A stretch of 64,000 bases of DNA from CAIQPS01 sp963783835 (GCA_963783835.1 CAWAOX010000014.1:1-64000); one strand, 5' to 3'. Numbered from the stretch's first letter, positions 1-7,936 are shown. Notes: generated from the sequence alone by a model not told the origin. Numbers and translations: made by a program.

Positions 1-82
1 CCATGATGCCGTATTCCACGGCCGTTGCGCCCCGCTCGGATTTCAAGAGGGTACGAAGATAAGTGCGAAGCATGTTAATCAT
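1..82 (-). CDS. flp: Flp/Fap-type pilin, C-terminus beyond window edge
   Basis: Precursor of a Tad/Flp pilus major pilin, exported and cleaved by a prepilin peptidase. The 27 visible residues carry a basic N-terminus (NMLRTYLRTLLKSERG) followed by ATAVEYGIM. This is the Flp-type processing site: cleavage after Gly, with the Glu-Tyr pair at +5/+6 of the mature protein typical of the family. The ATG at 82 is preceded by GGGAGGTG at good spacing, so the start is secure. The gene runs off the left edge. It lies 237 bases downstream of the prepilin peptidase gene in the same direction, so the two are functionally linked but it probably has its own promoter. The family call is confident even though only the N-terminus is visible. 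Confidence 0.85.
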   Translation of the reverse strand, partial: MINMLRTYLRTLLKSERGATAVEYGIM

Positions 83-112
83 TCGATTCACCTCCCTTCC
101 AGTTGCGTCTCT

Positions 113-230
113 ACTGGACTCGTCTTGATGAGACCCAGCGTAGAAAATCGACTACAACAACAGATCTAGGCGACGGAAACGGCCAATGACCCGATGCACA
201 AGTCCAGTTCAGGGACGGCGATAGTCCAGT
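113..230. promoter_or_regulatory. Pilin upstream region with three copies of AGTCCAGT
   Basis: The 237-base gap upstream of the pilin gene contains AGTCCAGT at 201-208 and again at 223-230. The two copies are exactly 22 bases, or two helical turns, apart. The reverse complement ACTGGACT lies at 113-120, close to the pilin start. Such spacing suggests a regulator binding site, perhaps for the LuxR-type response regulator encoded just upstream, but that link is an inference. No clear -35/-10 pair was assigned. Confidence 0.35.
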
Positions 231-319
231 CTCGGAGACGCCAGCCACCTGGCCAAAGGTCCAGGGTGCAGTGACCTCCAGGCCCCTGCGGTGGGTCCCG
301 GAGTACGCGGATCGCGCCG

Positions 320-997
320 CTACCCCAAGATGCCCAGATAGGAATCCAGCATCCAGGGCCCGTACAGCAGCGCGATCACCGAGCCGAGAGCCAGATATGG
401 ACCGAAGGGGATGGCGTCTTTCCTGCCCTTGCGCTTCGACAGGATGAGGACCAACCCGACGACAGCTCCGAACAGGAACGCCAAGAAGAAGGCGACGACA
501 ACCGCGGCGCCAAGAACCGCGCCCATGAGTAGCGCCAGCTTCACGTCACCCATCCCCATTCCGCCAGGCCAGATCAGGGCCAGCACGAACAGGAACAGGG
601 AGCTGCCCACAGCGGCAACCAGGTACACCCACCATCTCGCAGGGTCGAGCGCGATCGAGGCTGCCAGGCCAACCAGAGCTGCCGGCAATACGATCACGTT
701 GGGAATGATCATGTGGTCGAGATCGATGAAGGCGATCACGATCATGACGCAGATGAACGCGCAGGCTTCGAGAAGCCGCCACGACAGGTCAAATTGGAGA
801 TAGGCGAGCAGAAAGCCCAGCGCCGTGATCCCGGGCACGACAAAGCGGCGCCGTCGGTGAGAACGAGGACCGGAAGGCGCGTCGCTCTCGGTCTGACGGA
901 CGGGGAACCTGTTGATAGCCGCCGTGAGCAACGCTCCGACGCCCAATCCCAGGACGAACATGCCTGAGGAGACTATCGTGGACAGGGTAGAACTCAC
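320..997 (-). CDS. Prepilin peptidase, A24 family (TadV/CpaA/PilD-like)
   Basis: Aspartic membrane protease that removes the leader of type IV/Flp prepilins at the cytoplasmic membrane. The 225-residue protein is mostly hydrophobic. It contains IDLDHMIIPN (about residues 91-100) and GMGDVKLA (about 148-155), the two Asp-bearing signatures of family A24. The first 35 residues resemble the start of PilD-type enzymes (GxxLxxxINRFP), but the CxxC cysteine pairs of the N-methylation domain are absent. It is therefore a peptidase with a degenerate N-terminal domain or a TadV-like enzyme with an extension. Its start overlaps the stop of the response-regulator gene by four bases, so the two are translationally coupled. 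The Flp pilin encoded downstream is the obvious substrate. Confidence 0.88.
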   Translation of the reverse strand: MSSTLSTIVSSGMFVLGLGVGALLTAAINRFPVRQTESDAPSGPRSHRRRRFVVPGITALGFLLAYLQFDLSWRLLEACAFICVMIVIAFIDLDHMIIPNVIVLPAALVGLAASIALDPARWWVYLVAAVGSSLFLFVLALIWPGGMGMGDVKLALLMGAVLGAAVVVAFFLAFLFGAVVGLVLILSKRKGRKDAIPFGPYLALGSVIALLYGPWMLDSYLGILG

Positions 998-1701
998 CTG
1001 ACAGGGCTCCCAGGCACGTCAGGCTCTTGGGGCAAGACCAGGCCGTGGCTGAGCGCGAAGGTGGCGGCCTCCGTTCGATTGCGGACGCCGAGTTTCGAAA
1101 ACACTCCGCTCAGATGGTACTTGACGGTCTTGGTCGTTATGAAGAGCTCTCGAGCGATGTCAGAATTGGTCTTGCCTCGAGCGACCAGGTCGAGGACCTC
1201 TAGTTCCCTACCTGTCAGGCCGTGCGCAGGCTTGCTCGGGGCGGCCGCCTGCTCGACGCCGGCAAGCGCGCCCACCAGCCTATTCCCGCCCATCAAGACG
1301 GAGCCGCTCGCTACCTGGCGGACAAGAGAGGCAAGATCGCTTGGACGCACGAACTTGGGTACGTAAGCGGCTGCTCCTCGTCGTATGACATCCATCCCAA
1401 CGTTGGGGTCCTCCTCGACGGTGAGGACGATCACCGGCAGGGAGGGCCATCTCGCAGCCACGGCGTCCAGACACGCGAACCCGTCCATGCGGGGCATGTG
1501 AAGGTCTAGCAGAAGAACGTCGACCGATGTTCTTTGGAGCAGGTCGAGCGCGGCAATGCCATCACCGGCCTCACCGACCACGACTATGTCCGGGCTCATG
1601 CTCAGAGCGTGACAGATCCCCGAGCGGACCAGCTCGTGATCATCGACTACCGCGACTCTGATCTGCGTGCCAGGAACATGTGCCTCACCGGCCATTCCCA
1701 C
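994..1701 (-). CDS. NarL/FixJ-family response regulator
   Basis: DNA-binding response regulator of 235 residues. The receiver domain (about 14-130) has the acidic pair DD at 20-21, phospho-acceptor Asp66 in LLLDLHMPRMDG and the conserved Lys in VPKF. The C-terminal LuxR-type helix-turn-helix begins at LTGRELEVLDLVARGKTNSDIA (about 163-228). It lies directly downstream of and overlaps a HisKA_3-type sensor kinase gene, and it overlaps the prepilin peptidase gene. The arrangement suggests a two-component system controlling the pilus genes. The first 13 residues are not part of the receiver fold, so a slightly later start is possible. Confidence 0.9.
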   Translation of the reverse strand: MGMAGEAHVPGTQIRVAVVDDHELVRSGICHALSMSPDIVVVGEAGDGIAALDLLQRTSVDVLLLDLHMPRMDGFACLDAVAARWPSLPVIVLTVEEDPNVGMDVIRRGAAAYVPKFVRPSDLASLVRQVASGSVLMGGNRLVGALAGVEQAAAPSKPAHGLTGRELEVLDLVARGKTNSDIARELFITTKTVKYHLSGVFSKLGVRNRTEAATFALSHGLVLPQEPDVPGSPVR

Positions 1702-2730
1702 CTCCTCTATACCTCGGGATGTGGAGCACCACGCTCGTGCCTTCGCCAGGGTTGCTCTTCACGACGAGCCGCCCACCGAGATACTCGGCCCTTTCCCGCA
1801 TGCCAGACAGACCGAAGTGATCCCCGTCCGTAGGCGGGAGATTCTCGGGATCGAACCCCTTCCCGTTGTCACGGACTATGAGATCGACACCGCTCTTGCT
1901 GGCCCTCGCCCACACGCGGACCGTCGTGGCCGCGGAGTGGTGCTCCGCGTTCGCCAGCGCCTCCTGGGCGATACGATACACGCATATGCGCGCAGAATCG
2001 GTGTGAATGGCGAAGTCTCCTTCCAGTTCCAGGTCCGAGAAGATGCCGGTACGATTCTGCAGACTCTCGACCAGACTGGACATGCTGCCATTGAAGTCGT
2101 CGGGACCCAGCGCGGGAGGACGGAGATTCCCGATCATCGTCCGAGCCTCGAAAACCAACATATCGAGAGACCCCTTCACCCGTTCCACCTGCGTCTGCAT
2201 CAGTGCATCCGCGTCGGCCGTCATATCGTGCTAGCACCTGGGTCTCGAGGGAGGCGGCCGCCGCATATTGGGCGATACCGTCGTGTATGTCTTGTCCGGT
2301 GCGCTTTCGCTCCAACTCCATGGCACGGATGGCCTGGCCGCCCACTCCCTGCGCGAAGCTCAGGCTGCCACCCCGTTCCGAGACCCAGCCGACCAGGTAC
2401 GCCATGGCGATCAGAAACACGGCCCAGGTAACCAATATCGCCGCCCGTTCCGCGGTCCACTCCGGACGTGGCCATGAGACGGTCGAAACTCAGCCAGACG
2501 GCTGGCAGAAGCGTTGCGGCTATGGTGACGAGCGCCATGAGCAGGCCGACCATCCTGCCGAGCACCACCGAAACTGCTGCTATCGGCAGGAAGAAGAAGA
2601 AGAGATAGCTCGGATGGCTGCCTTCCCTGAAGTAGATGAAGAACACTCCGAGGGCGATCGCCGCGGAAGTGGCTGCGACCAGGAGCCGCGGGCCGGCAGT
2701 GAATCGCAGCTTTGCGGGGGCTTCAGCCAA
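1685..2730 (-). pseudogene. NarL-type sensor histidine kinase, broken by two frameshifts
   Basis: The reading frame of a membrane sensor kinase is spread over three frames. Frame one carries several hydrophobic segments. After a break near 2450-2475, frame two carries one more membrane segment and the dimerisation motif ELERKRTGQDIHDGIAQ, whose His is the phospho-acceptor. After a second break near 2222-2232, frame three carries the HATPase_c domain (RDNGKGF, FGLSGMRERAEYLGG). Each break is explained by one extra base; removing both gives 348 codons, an exact multiple. I place the start at TTG 2730 because GGAGGAG lies seven bases upstream and the protein then begins right before the first membrane segment. 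The 3' end overlaps the response-regulator start. It may be a true pseudogene or sequence error. Confidence 0.8.
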
Positions 2731-3002
2731 ATGCTTTCTCCTCCGGGCGGCGGGGTCGTGGCCTTCCCACTCTACTGCCCGCTCCGCAAGACTTGAAGGC
2801 CCGCGTGCAGGGTGCCGAGCGGACGCGGTGAGTGGGCCACCTGGCGCGAACAAGACAGTTACTTCTCAGCCTGCACAGCCGGGGACCGGCTCCATCGTCG
2901 ATATCGGCCCCCGACTCTCCCCTCGCCCACCGCTCCATCGGTACCTGGCCGGCTATCGATGAAGCGCGCGAGTCGCGTGCGCGGCTGAGGACTCGGAAGT
3001 AG

Positions 3003-3101
3003 CTATCTGACGTTGGCAACCACAAATACGATGACAATAATCACGATCATGATAAGCGCGACATACGCCCACAAAGCCAAACCCTGTTGATTTCCGGCCA
3101 T
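3003..3101 (-). CDS. Small single-span membrane protein, 32 residues
   Basis: A short frame encodes MAGNQQGLALWAY followed by an uninterrupted stretch of aliphatic residues, ending VVANVR. This is a single membrane helix with a short polar N-terminus and a basic C-terminus. The ATG is preceded by AAAGGAAC, and the gene starts 11 bases after the stop of the upstream dehydrogenase gene, so it looks like the last gene of that operon. I do not recognise a family. The ribosome site and the clean helix support a real gene, but length alone cannot exclude chance. Confidence 0.5.
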   Translation of the reverse strand: MAGNQQGLALWAYVALIMIVIIVIVFVVANVR

Positions 3102-3112
3102 GGATGTTCCTT

Positions 3113-4169
3113 TCATAGTGTTTCGCTCTGGCTTTCAGGGAATTCCGCGGATGAGCCACTCCTGACTATCCAGACGTCCAAATCATTCTTCTTGCGACCC
3201 ATGTTCTCCTCCTCGCGATTGGTCTCATCCCGCGCCCGCCGCGCAAGCAAGACCGCCGCCAGCGCCTCATCTCGCTCGCCCTCAAGTTCCACGAGGGTCT
3301 TGCCACGGACCTCAGCCTCGACCCCTGCAGCGAGGACATCGGCGGTGTCGGGCGGAAAGGTCGTCCAGGTAGCGAGGTCCCGCAGCATCCCCTCCTTGGT
3401 GCCGGTGAGATGGGAGATGTGCCCTCGGATGCCGCCGGGTCCGCCGCCGAGGTGATAGATCAGATGCGGACCCATGACCGCCCAGCGCAGACCGGGGCCG
3501 TAGCGGACCGCTTTGTCCACGTCTTCGACGGTGGCCACGCCAGAGCGGACCAGTTCGATGGCTTCCCGCCACAAGGCGGCCGACATGCCGGTTGGCGATG
3601 TAGCCGGGAACGTCGCCGTTCACAATGACCGGCTCCTTCCCGACGCCGGCGTAGAAGGCCGCGGCCCGCTCGATCGCCGCCGACTCGGTCAGCTCGCCGG
3701 GCGCCAACTCGACGAGCGGGACGAGATGCGGCGGATTGTAGGGATGGGCTGCCAGGGTGCGCCCGGGCAACCGGGTGTCGCGCTGGATGGCCGTAATGGA
3801 GAGCCCCGAGGAACTGGTGGCGATCAGGGCTTCGTCGGGCGCCTGCTCGCTGATCTCGGCGAAGACGCGGCGCTTGAGGTCGAGGTCATCGCTGACGCAC
3901 TCTTGGACGAGAAAGGCCTTTTCGACGGCCTCCCCCAGGGTAGTGGTGACAGCTGCAAGCGAAGCCATCCCCTGCTCGGCCGGCCCGGCCTCCGCGAGAC
4001 CTTTCGCCACCAGGAAGCGGGCCGCGGCGGTGGCGCGCATGAGCGCTGCCGCCGCCGCCCCTTCCCGCACGTCGTATAGCCGTACCGTGTATCCGTAGGC
4101 GGCGAACAGCCCGGCCCAACTCGCCCCGGTGTTGCCCGCTCCTATTACGGCGATCGTTTCCACGTTCAT
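3113..4169 (-). CDS. 3-hydroxyacyl-CoA / L-carnitine-type dehydrogenase (one frameshift)
   Basis: NAD-dependent oxidation of a 3-hydroxy acid or its CoA ester. The N-terminal Rossmann domain starts with IAVIGAGNTGASWAG and continues through FLVQECVSDDLDLKRRVF, the pattern of the 3HCDH family. The C-terminal helical domain begins GYIANR and continues in another frame as MSAALWREAIELV and GPGLRWAVMGPHLIYHLGG. One extra base near 3587 explains the break; without it the gene has 352 codons. Length and the GPGLRWAVMGP motif are closest to carnitine dehydrogenase and lambda-crystallin-type members rather than fatty-acid oxidation enzymes. An AGAGGGG ribosome site precedes the ATG. The tail after about residue 320 is charged and not part of the fold. 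Confidence 0.82.
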
Positions 4170-4324
4170 GGCGCCCCTCTCTTGTGAACCGTGGCGCAGC
4201 TCGGCGCTGAGCGATTACTCATTCGGTCCTCTCCGGCGCTATTCTAGCTTCTGCGCGGCACGCGCCGGCCGGCACTCCGGCAACGCCGGGCTTGTCCCGA
4301 CCACTTGAGGACCAAGGAACTGAA

Positions 4325-5011
4325 ATGGACTCGCCCCGCAACGTCACCCTCGCTTGCACACCAGAACCGATAGAGATCGACCTCGACCGGACGGCGGTCA
4401 TCTGCATCGACATGCAGAATGCATTCGTCCGCGAGGGCGGCATGTTCGATCTGGCCGGCTGGCCGACGGCCGGGGCGCGGGCCGTCATCGAGCCGGACCG
4501 CAAGATCATCGAAGCCGCCCGGGCGGCGGGAGTCAAGGTCGTCTTCGTCAAGATGAGCTTCAAGCCAGGGCTCACCAACGCGGGGGGCCCCGACTCCCCC
4601 AGCTACCACAAAGAGATCGGCATGATCCTCATGCGCAAGCACCCCGAGCTCATTGACAAGGCGATCGTCCAGGGCTCGTGGGGCGAGGAGATCATCGACG
4701 AGCTGAGGCCGCTCCCGGAGGAGCCGGTGGTATGCAAGCAGCGCTACAGCGGGTTTGTCGGGACCGACCTCGACCTCGTTCTCAAGACCCTGAACATCCG
4801 GTACTGCGCGTTCATCGGCGGCGCGACGAACGTCTGCGTCGGAACCACCCTGATGGATGCATACTCCCACGACTACTGGCCCATCCTGGTGAAAGACGCC
4901 GTGTTCACCCAGTGCCCGCCTGTGACCGTGGAGGCGACGCTCTGGAACGTGGAGAACCTCTTCGGGTGGGTCACCACGACCGAGGCTATCTTGTCCGTTT
5001 TGGGCCAATAA
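4325..5011 (+). CDS. Isochorismatase-fold cysteine hydrolase
   Basis: Hydrolase of the isochorismatase/nicotinamidase superfamily, 228 residues, acting on a C-N or vinyl-ether bond. The catalytic triad is visible: Asp29 in ICIDMQNAF, Lys138 in VVCKQRYSGF and Cys171 in GGATNVCVGTTLMDAY. ATG 4325 is chosen because AAGGAA lies seven bases upstream. It sits 74 bases upstream of a UbiD decarboxylase gene in the same direction, which hints that the two act on successive intermediates of a carboxylated amide or ring compound. Substrate cannot be told from sequence; N-carbamoyl amidases of the RutB/CSHase type are the nearest functional analogues. Confidence 0.88.
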   Translation: MDSPRNVTLACTPEPIEIDLDRTAVICIDMQNAFVREGGMFDLAGWPTAGARAVIEPDRKIIEAARAAGVKVVFVKMSFKPGLTNAGGPDSPSYHKEIGMILMRKHPELIDKAIVQGSWGEEIIDELRPLPEEPVVCKQRYSGFVGTDLDLVLKTLNIRYCAFIGGATNVCVGTTLMDAYSHDYWPILVKDAVFTQCPPVTVEATLWNVENLFGWVTTTEAILSVLGQ

Positions 5012-5024
5012 GAATCTTGATTCT
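5011..5024. repeat. Small perfect inverted repeat between hydrolase and ubiD genes
   Basis: AGAATC-TT-GATTCT is a perfect 6-base inverted repeat that starts within the stop codon of the hydrolase gene. A second imperfect one (GACT...AGTC) follows at about 5034-5048. The AT-rich stretch around them contrasts with the surrounding DNA and may hold the ubiD promoter or an operator. Confidence 0.3.
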
Positions 5025-5085
5025 TGTCTATGACGACTCTGATATAGTCATTGCACGAACGTCTCTCGACTGACAAGGAAACCGC

Positions 5086-6540
5086 ATGGACAGCAGCCAG
5101 ATCACCGATCTTCGCACTACCCTGGATTTCCTGGCCGAGAGACCAGGCCAGTTGGTGTCCACCGATGTCGAAGTCGATCCCTATCTCGAGATCGCCGGCA
5201 TCTACCGCAAGGTCGGCTCGGGCACTCCCACCGCTCCCCCCACCCAGATCGGCCCCGCCATGATGTTCAACAAGGTCAAGGGCTCCGATATGCGGGTGGT
5301 AGCCGGGATCCTGGCCAGCCGCGAGCGGACCGCCCTCCTCCTCGGCAGCGAGCCGAGGCGCTTGGCCTTCGACATCCTCGACGCGCTCGGCAACGCCGTT
5401 CCCCCGGTGGTCGTGCCCGCCGCCCAGGCGCCCTGCCAGGAAGTGGTCATCAAGCCACCGTTCGATCTGCGCACCGCCATACCGCCCATCCAGAGCACCC
5501 CCAAAGACGCGGGGCCCTTCTTCAACCTGGGCCTGCTGCGCGGTGAGGATCCCGAGACGGGAGTGTCCGACGTCACCATCCACCGCATGTGCGTGCACGG
5601 ACCCGACACCATCAGCGTGAGCTTCAGCATCGGACGCCATATCGGCGTCTTCCTGGAGAAGGCCTGGGCCATGGGCAAGCCGCTGCCTGTCTCCTGCAGC
5701 ATCGGCCTCGACCCGGCCATCTACGTGGCCACCTCGTTCGAGGCACCCACCACTCCCCTCGGCTTTGACGAACTCACCATCGCCGGCGGTCTTCGCAACC
5801 GTCCGGTGGAACTGGTGCAGTGCGTGAGCCAGAATGCCAAGGGAATCGCGCGGGCCGAGATAGTCCTGGAGGGCGAGTTCAGGCCGAATGACCGGGTTGA
5901 CGAAGACGCGATCACCGGCCTGGGCTGGGCCATGCCCGAGTTCCCGGGTTATGTCGGCCCCGCTCAGACCCAACTGCCCATCATGCACGTGACCGCCATC
6001 ACCCACCGGCTCAACCCTATCCTGCAGATCCTCATAGGCCCCGGGGAGGAACACGTGACCCTCACCGGCCTCCCCACGGAGGCGAGCATCTACCGCCTTG
6101 TCGAAGACGCCATCCCCGGCTTCGTGCAGAACGTCTACTGCGCCTCGGCCGGAGGTGGCAAGTACCTGGCGATCCTCCAGGTGAAGAAGCGCAGGCCCAA
6201 CGACGAGGGGATGCAGCGGCAGGCGGCGCTGGTGGCCTTCACCGCCTTCGCCGAACTCAAGCACGTCATCGTCGTCGACGACGATGTGGACATCTACGAC
6301 GCGAACGACGTGATGTGGGCCATGACCACGCGCTACCAGGGCGACATCGACACCATCTTCATCCCCGGCGTGCGCGGCCACTCGCTCGACCCGTCGGGCA
6401 CTCCCGAGTTCAACCAGTTGCTGCGGGGACCAGGCATCACCTGCAAGACGATCTTCGATTGCACCGTCCCCTGGGGACTCCAGGAGCGCTTCGAGCGTTC
6501 GCAGTTCCTGGACGTGGACCTGAACAAGTACTTCAAGTAG
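5086..6540 (+). CDS. ubiD: UbiD-family (prenylated-FMN) decarboxylase
   Basis: Reversible decarboxylation of an unsaturated or aromatic acid using prenylated FMN and a divalent metal; cytoplasmic. The 484 residues span the whole family. They start with LRTTLDFLAERPGQLV and continue with IYRKVGSGTPTAPP and VSFSIGRHIGVFLEKA. AEIVLEGEF is the region carrying the catalytic Glu pair, and VDDDVDIYDANDVMWAMTTR is the conserved metal/oligomer region. No ubiX (flavin prenyltransferase) gene lies nearby, so the cofactor must be supplied from elsewhere. The gene follows an isochorismatase-fold hydrolase gene and is followed by a large inverted repeat. A substrate cannot be assigned; the aromatic-catabolism genes at 48-56 kb make a phenolic acid plausible. 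Confidence 0.92.
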   Translation: MDSSQITDLRTTLDFLAERPGQLVSTDVEVDPYLEIAGIYRKVGSGTPTAPPTQIGPAMMFNKVKGSDMRVVAGILASRERTALLLGSEPRRLAFDILDALGNAVPPVVVPAAQAPCQEVVIKPPFDLRTAIPPIQSTPKDAGPFFNLGLLRGEDPETGVSDVTIHRMCVHGPDTISVSFSIGRHIGVFLEKAWAMGKPLPVSCSIGLDPAIYVATSFEAPTTPLGFDELTIAGGLRNRPVELVQCVSQNAKGIARAEIVLEGEFRPNDRVDEDAITGLGWAMPEFPGYVGPAQTQLPIMHVTAITHRLNPILQILIGPGEEHVTLTGLPTEASIYRLVEDAIPGFVQNVYCASAGGGKYLAILQVKKRRPNDEGMQRQAALVAFTAFAELKHVIVVDDDVDIYDANDVMWAMTTRYQGDIDTIFIPGVRGHSLDPSGTPEFNQLLRGPGITCKTIFDCTVPWGLQERFERSQFLDVDLNKYFK

Positions 6541-6543
6541 ACC

Positions 6544-6620
6544 GGAGGGTCGCGCTAGTCCCCTTCCAGCTGCGCACAAAAGCCTGTGCGACTCTTCCCT
6601 GGGGACTATCGCGACCCTCC
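6544..6620. terminator. Large nested inverted repeat downstream of ubiD
   Basis: Two 20-base arms (6544-6563 and 6601-6620) are reverse complements with a single mismatch and flank a 37-base loop. Inside the loop a second hairpin forms from CGCACA and TGTGCG (about 6573-6590). The structure begins four bases after the ubiD stop, so a role in ending ubiD transcription or protecting its 3' end is likely. There is no strong T-run after it (ACTCATTTGAG), so a classical intrinsic terminator is not certain. Confidence 0.55.
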
Positions 6621-6655
6621 ACTCATTTGAGTTAAGGCATGCTTTCACACTTCTA

Positions 6656-6691
6656 TTGACAGTGCGCGCCGTGCTGTGATTTAATTCACGG
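6656..6691 (+). promoter_or_regulatory. rex promoter with overlapping Rex operator
   Basis: TTGACA at 6656-6661 and TTTAAT at 6680-6685 make a good sigma-70-type promoter with an 18-base spacer. Over the -10 lies CTGTGAT-TTAA-TTCACGG (6674-6691). It matches the Rex operator layout, two GTGA(A)/TTCAC half-sites separated by four bases. This would make rex autoregulated by the NADH/NAD ratio. The sequence match is direct; binding is inferred. Confidence 0.65.
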
Positions 6692-6712
6692 TACGGAACC
6701 TAGCACTGCGAG

Positions 6713-7384
6713 TTGAAGATGGCGCCGACCGACAAGAAGGATCAGAAGGTCTCCCTCCACACCGTGGAGCGGCTGAGCGCCTACAGGCGGAAGCTCGAAG
6801 AGCTGAGCCTCGACGAAGTCGAATACATCCATTCTCACGACCTCGCAGCGCTCGTCGGTGTCACTCCCGCGCAACTCCGTCGCGACCTCGCGAGCTTCGG
6901 CAGTTACGGCAACATCTCCCGCGGCTACGACGTCCGCCAGATGAGCCGCACCATCAGCCGGATCATCGGCACCGACCGCATCCAGAACGTAGCTCTCGTA
7001 GGAGTGGGAGACCTGGGCCGGGCCCTGCTTTCGTACCGGGGTTTCGAGGAGCGCGGCTTCCACATCGTCGCGGTCTTCGACGTGGACCCGGACAAGGTCG
7101 GACGAGTCTTCGCCGGCCGTCGCTGCTACGGCCTGGACAAGCTGGAGAACGTTCTTGGCGACCTGCAGATCCGCATCCTGATCTTGACCGCCCGGCCGGA
7201 AGGCCTGCAGGACGTGGTCGACCGGGGCACCCATGCCGGCGTTCGCGCGTTCCTCAATTTCGTCCCCAAGACCCTGAGCGTTCCCGAGGGTTGCTTCGTG
7301 GAACACATAGACATCTCGGCAAAGCTGGAGAAGTTGTCGTTTCTCACCCACCTGGAGGAAGCGCAGATAGGGGCCGCAATATGA
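6713..7384 (+). CDS. rex: Redox-sensing transcriptional repressor Rex
   Basis: NADH/NAD-responsive repressor, 223 residues. The N-terminal winged helix (about 15-80) ends in ALVGVTPAQLRRDLASFGSYGNISRGYDV, the typical Rex recognition-helix region. The Rossmann domain carries VALVGVGDLGRALLSY (GVGDLG at about 97-102). The track from VFDVDPDKVGR to LTARPEGLQDVVDRGTHAGVRAFLNF is characteristic. The start is either TTG 6713 or ATG 6719, and neither has a strong ribosome site. Rex normally releases its operators when NADH accumulates. Here it stands directly upstream of an NAD-linked hydrogenase operon whose leader carries a near-consensus Rex site, so it probably switches on hydrogen production under reducing conditions. 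Confidence 0.95.
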   Translation: MKMAPTDKKDQKVSLHTVERLSAYRRKLEELSLDEVEYIHSHDLAALVGVTPAQLRRDLASFGSYGNISRGYDVRQMSRTISRIIGTDRIQNVALVGVGDLGRALLSYRGFEERGFHIVAVFDVDPDKVGRVFAGRRCYGLDKLENVLGDLQIRILILTARPEGLQDVVDRGTHAGVRAFLNFVPKTLSVPEGCFVEHIDISAKLEKLSFLTHLEEAQIGAAI

Positions 7385-7412
7385 TCTACCCTTCCTCTTT
7401 TTTTGTGCGCTA

Positions 7413-7430
7413 TTGTGAAGCAGTTCACTG
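7413..7430 (+). promoter_or_regulatory. Rex operator upstream of the hydrogenase operon
   Basis: TTGTGAA-GCAG-TTCACTG reproduces the Rex consensus (TTGTGAA, four bases, TTCACAA) at 12 of 14 half-site positions. It lies 70 bases upstream of the first gene of the hydrogenase operon. The right half-site continues into a second small palindrome, TTCACTGTGAA (7424-7434). Its presence beside rex and in front of NAD-linked hydrogenase genes makes Rex control very likely, though not demonstrated. Confidence 0.72.
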
Positions 7431-7457
7431 TGAAGTGCATCACCGATGCCTAGCGGT

Positions 7458-7472
7458 GGCGGGACACCCGCC
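7458..7472 (+). other. GC-rich hairpin in the hydrogenase operon leader
   Basis: GGCGGG-ACA-CCCGCC is a perfect six-pair stem with a three-base loop. It lies between the Rex site and the strong ribosome site AAGGAGGAG of the first gene. It could act as an attenuator or mRNA stabiliser; it may also be incidental in GC-rich DNA. Confidence 0.3.
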
Positions 7473-7499
7473 CGGTTCGGAACAATCTAAGGAGGAGCG

Positions 7500-7934
7500 A
7501 TGAGTGCCAAGAAGATCCTGCTGGTCGACGACGACAACGATCTGGTGGCGTCGATCGAAGCGTTCCTTGGAGCGCGTGGCTTCGCGGTCACGACCGCGAG
7601 CAACAGCAAGGAGGCGTACAAGCGGATCGTCGAGGACAAGCCCGACTTGATAGTGCTGGATGTGATGATGGACTACGACGAGGAGGGCATGGTGCTTGCG
7701 AGCGCCCTCAAGACCGACGGGCCCACTCGGGACATCCCCATCGTCATGCTCTCCGGCTTCAACGTCCAGAAGGACGTGCGCGAGAAGGTGCTGGCGTCCC
7801 TGATGGGACAGGATTGGCCGGCGGAGACATTCATGCAGAAACCGGTCCGGCTGGCCGAGCTCGCCGAGCGGATCGAAACGCTCCTCGCCCGGGCCGAAGA
7901 ACGGCGCAAACCCTGGCCCCTCGAGGAGGCCTGA
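7500..7934 (+). CDS. Stand-alone receiver-domain response regulator
   Basis: Single CheY-like receiver of 144 residues with no output domain: acidic pair at 10-11 (LLVDDDND), phospho-acceptor Asp54 in LIVLDVMMDYDEEGM, Ser/Thr in VMLSG and Lys in FMQKP. The stretch between beta-4 and beta-5 (NVQKDVREKVLASLMGQDWPAE) is longer than in CheY. It is the first gene of the hydrogenase operon, with an excellent AAGGAGG ribosome site, and ends three bases before hndA. With the kinase genes at 12215 and 14691 it probably forms a phosphorelay that reports hydrogenase or redox state. The second receiver in the operon (14257) shares the MM-x-x-x-D-x-G pattern and the long insert. Confidence 0.9.
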   Translation: MSAKKILLVDDDNDLVASIEAFLGARGFAVTTASNSKEAYKRIVEDKPDLIVLDVMMDYDEEGMVLASALKTDGPTRDIPIVMLSGFNVQKDVREKVLASLMGQDWPAETFMQKPVRLAELAERIETLLARAEERRKPWPLEEA

Positions 7935-7936
7935 CC

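Noticed and set aside
4873..6648. A 591-codon frame antisense to ubiD
   Set aside because: Antisense shadow of ubiD with no family features.
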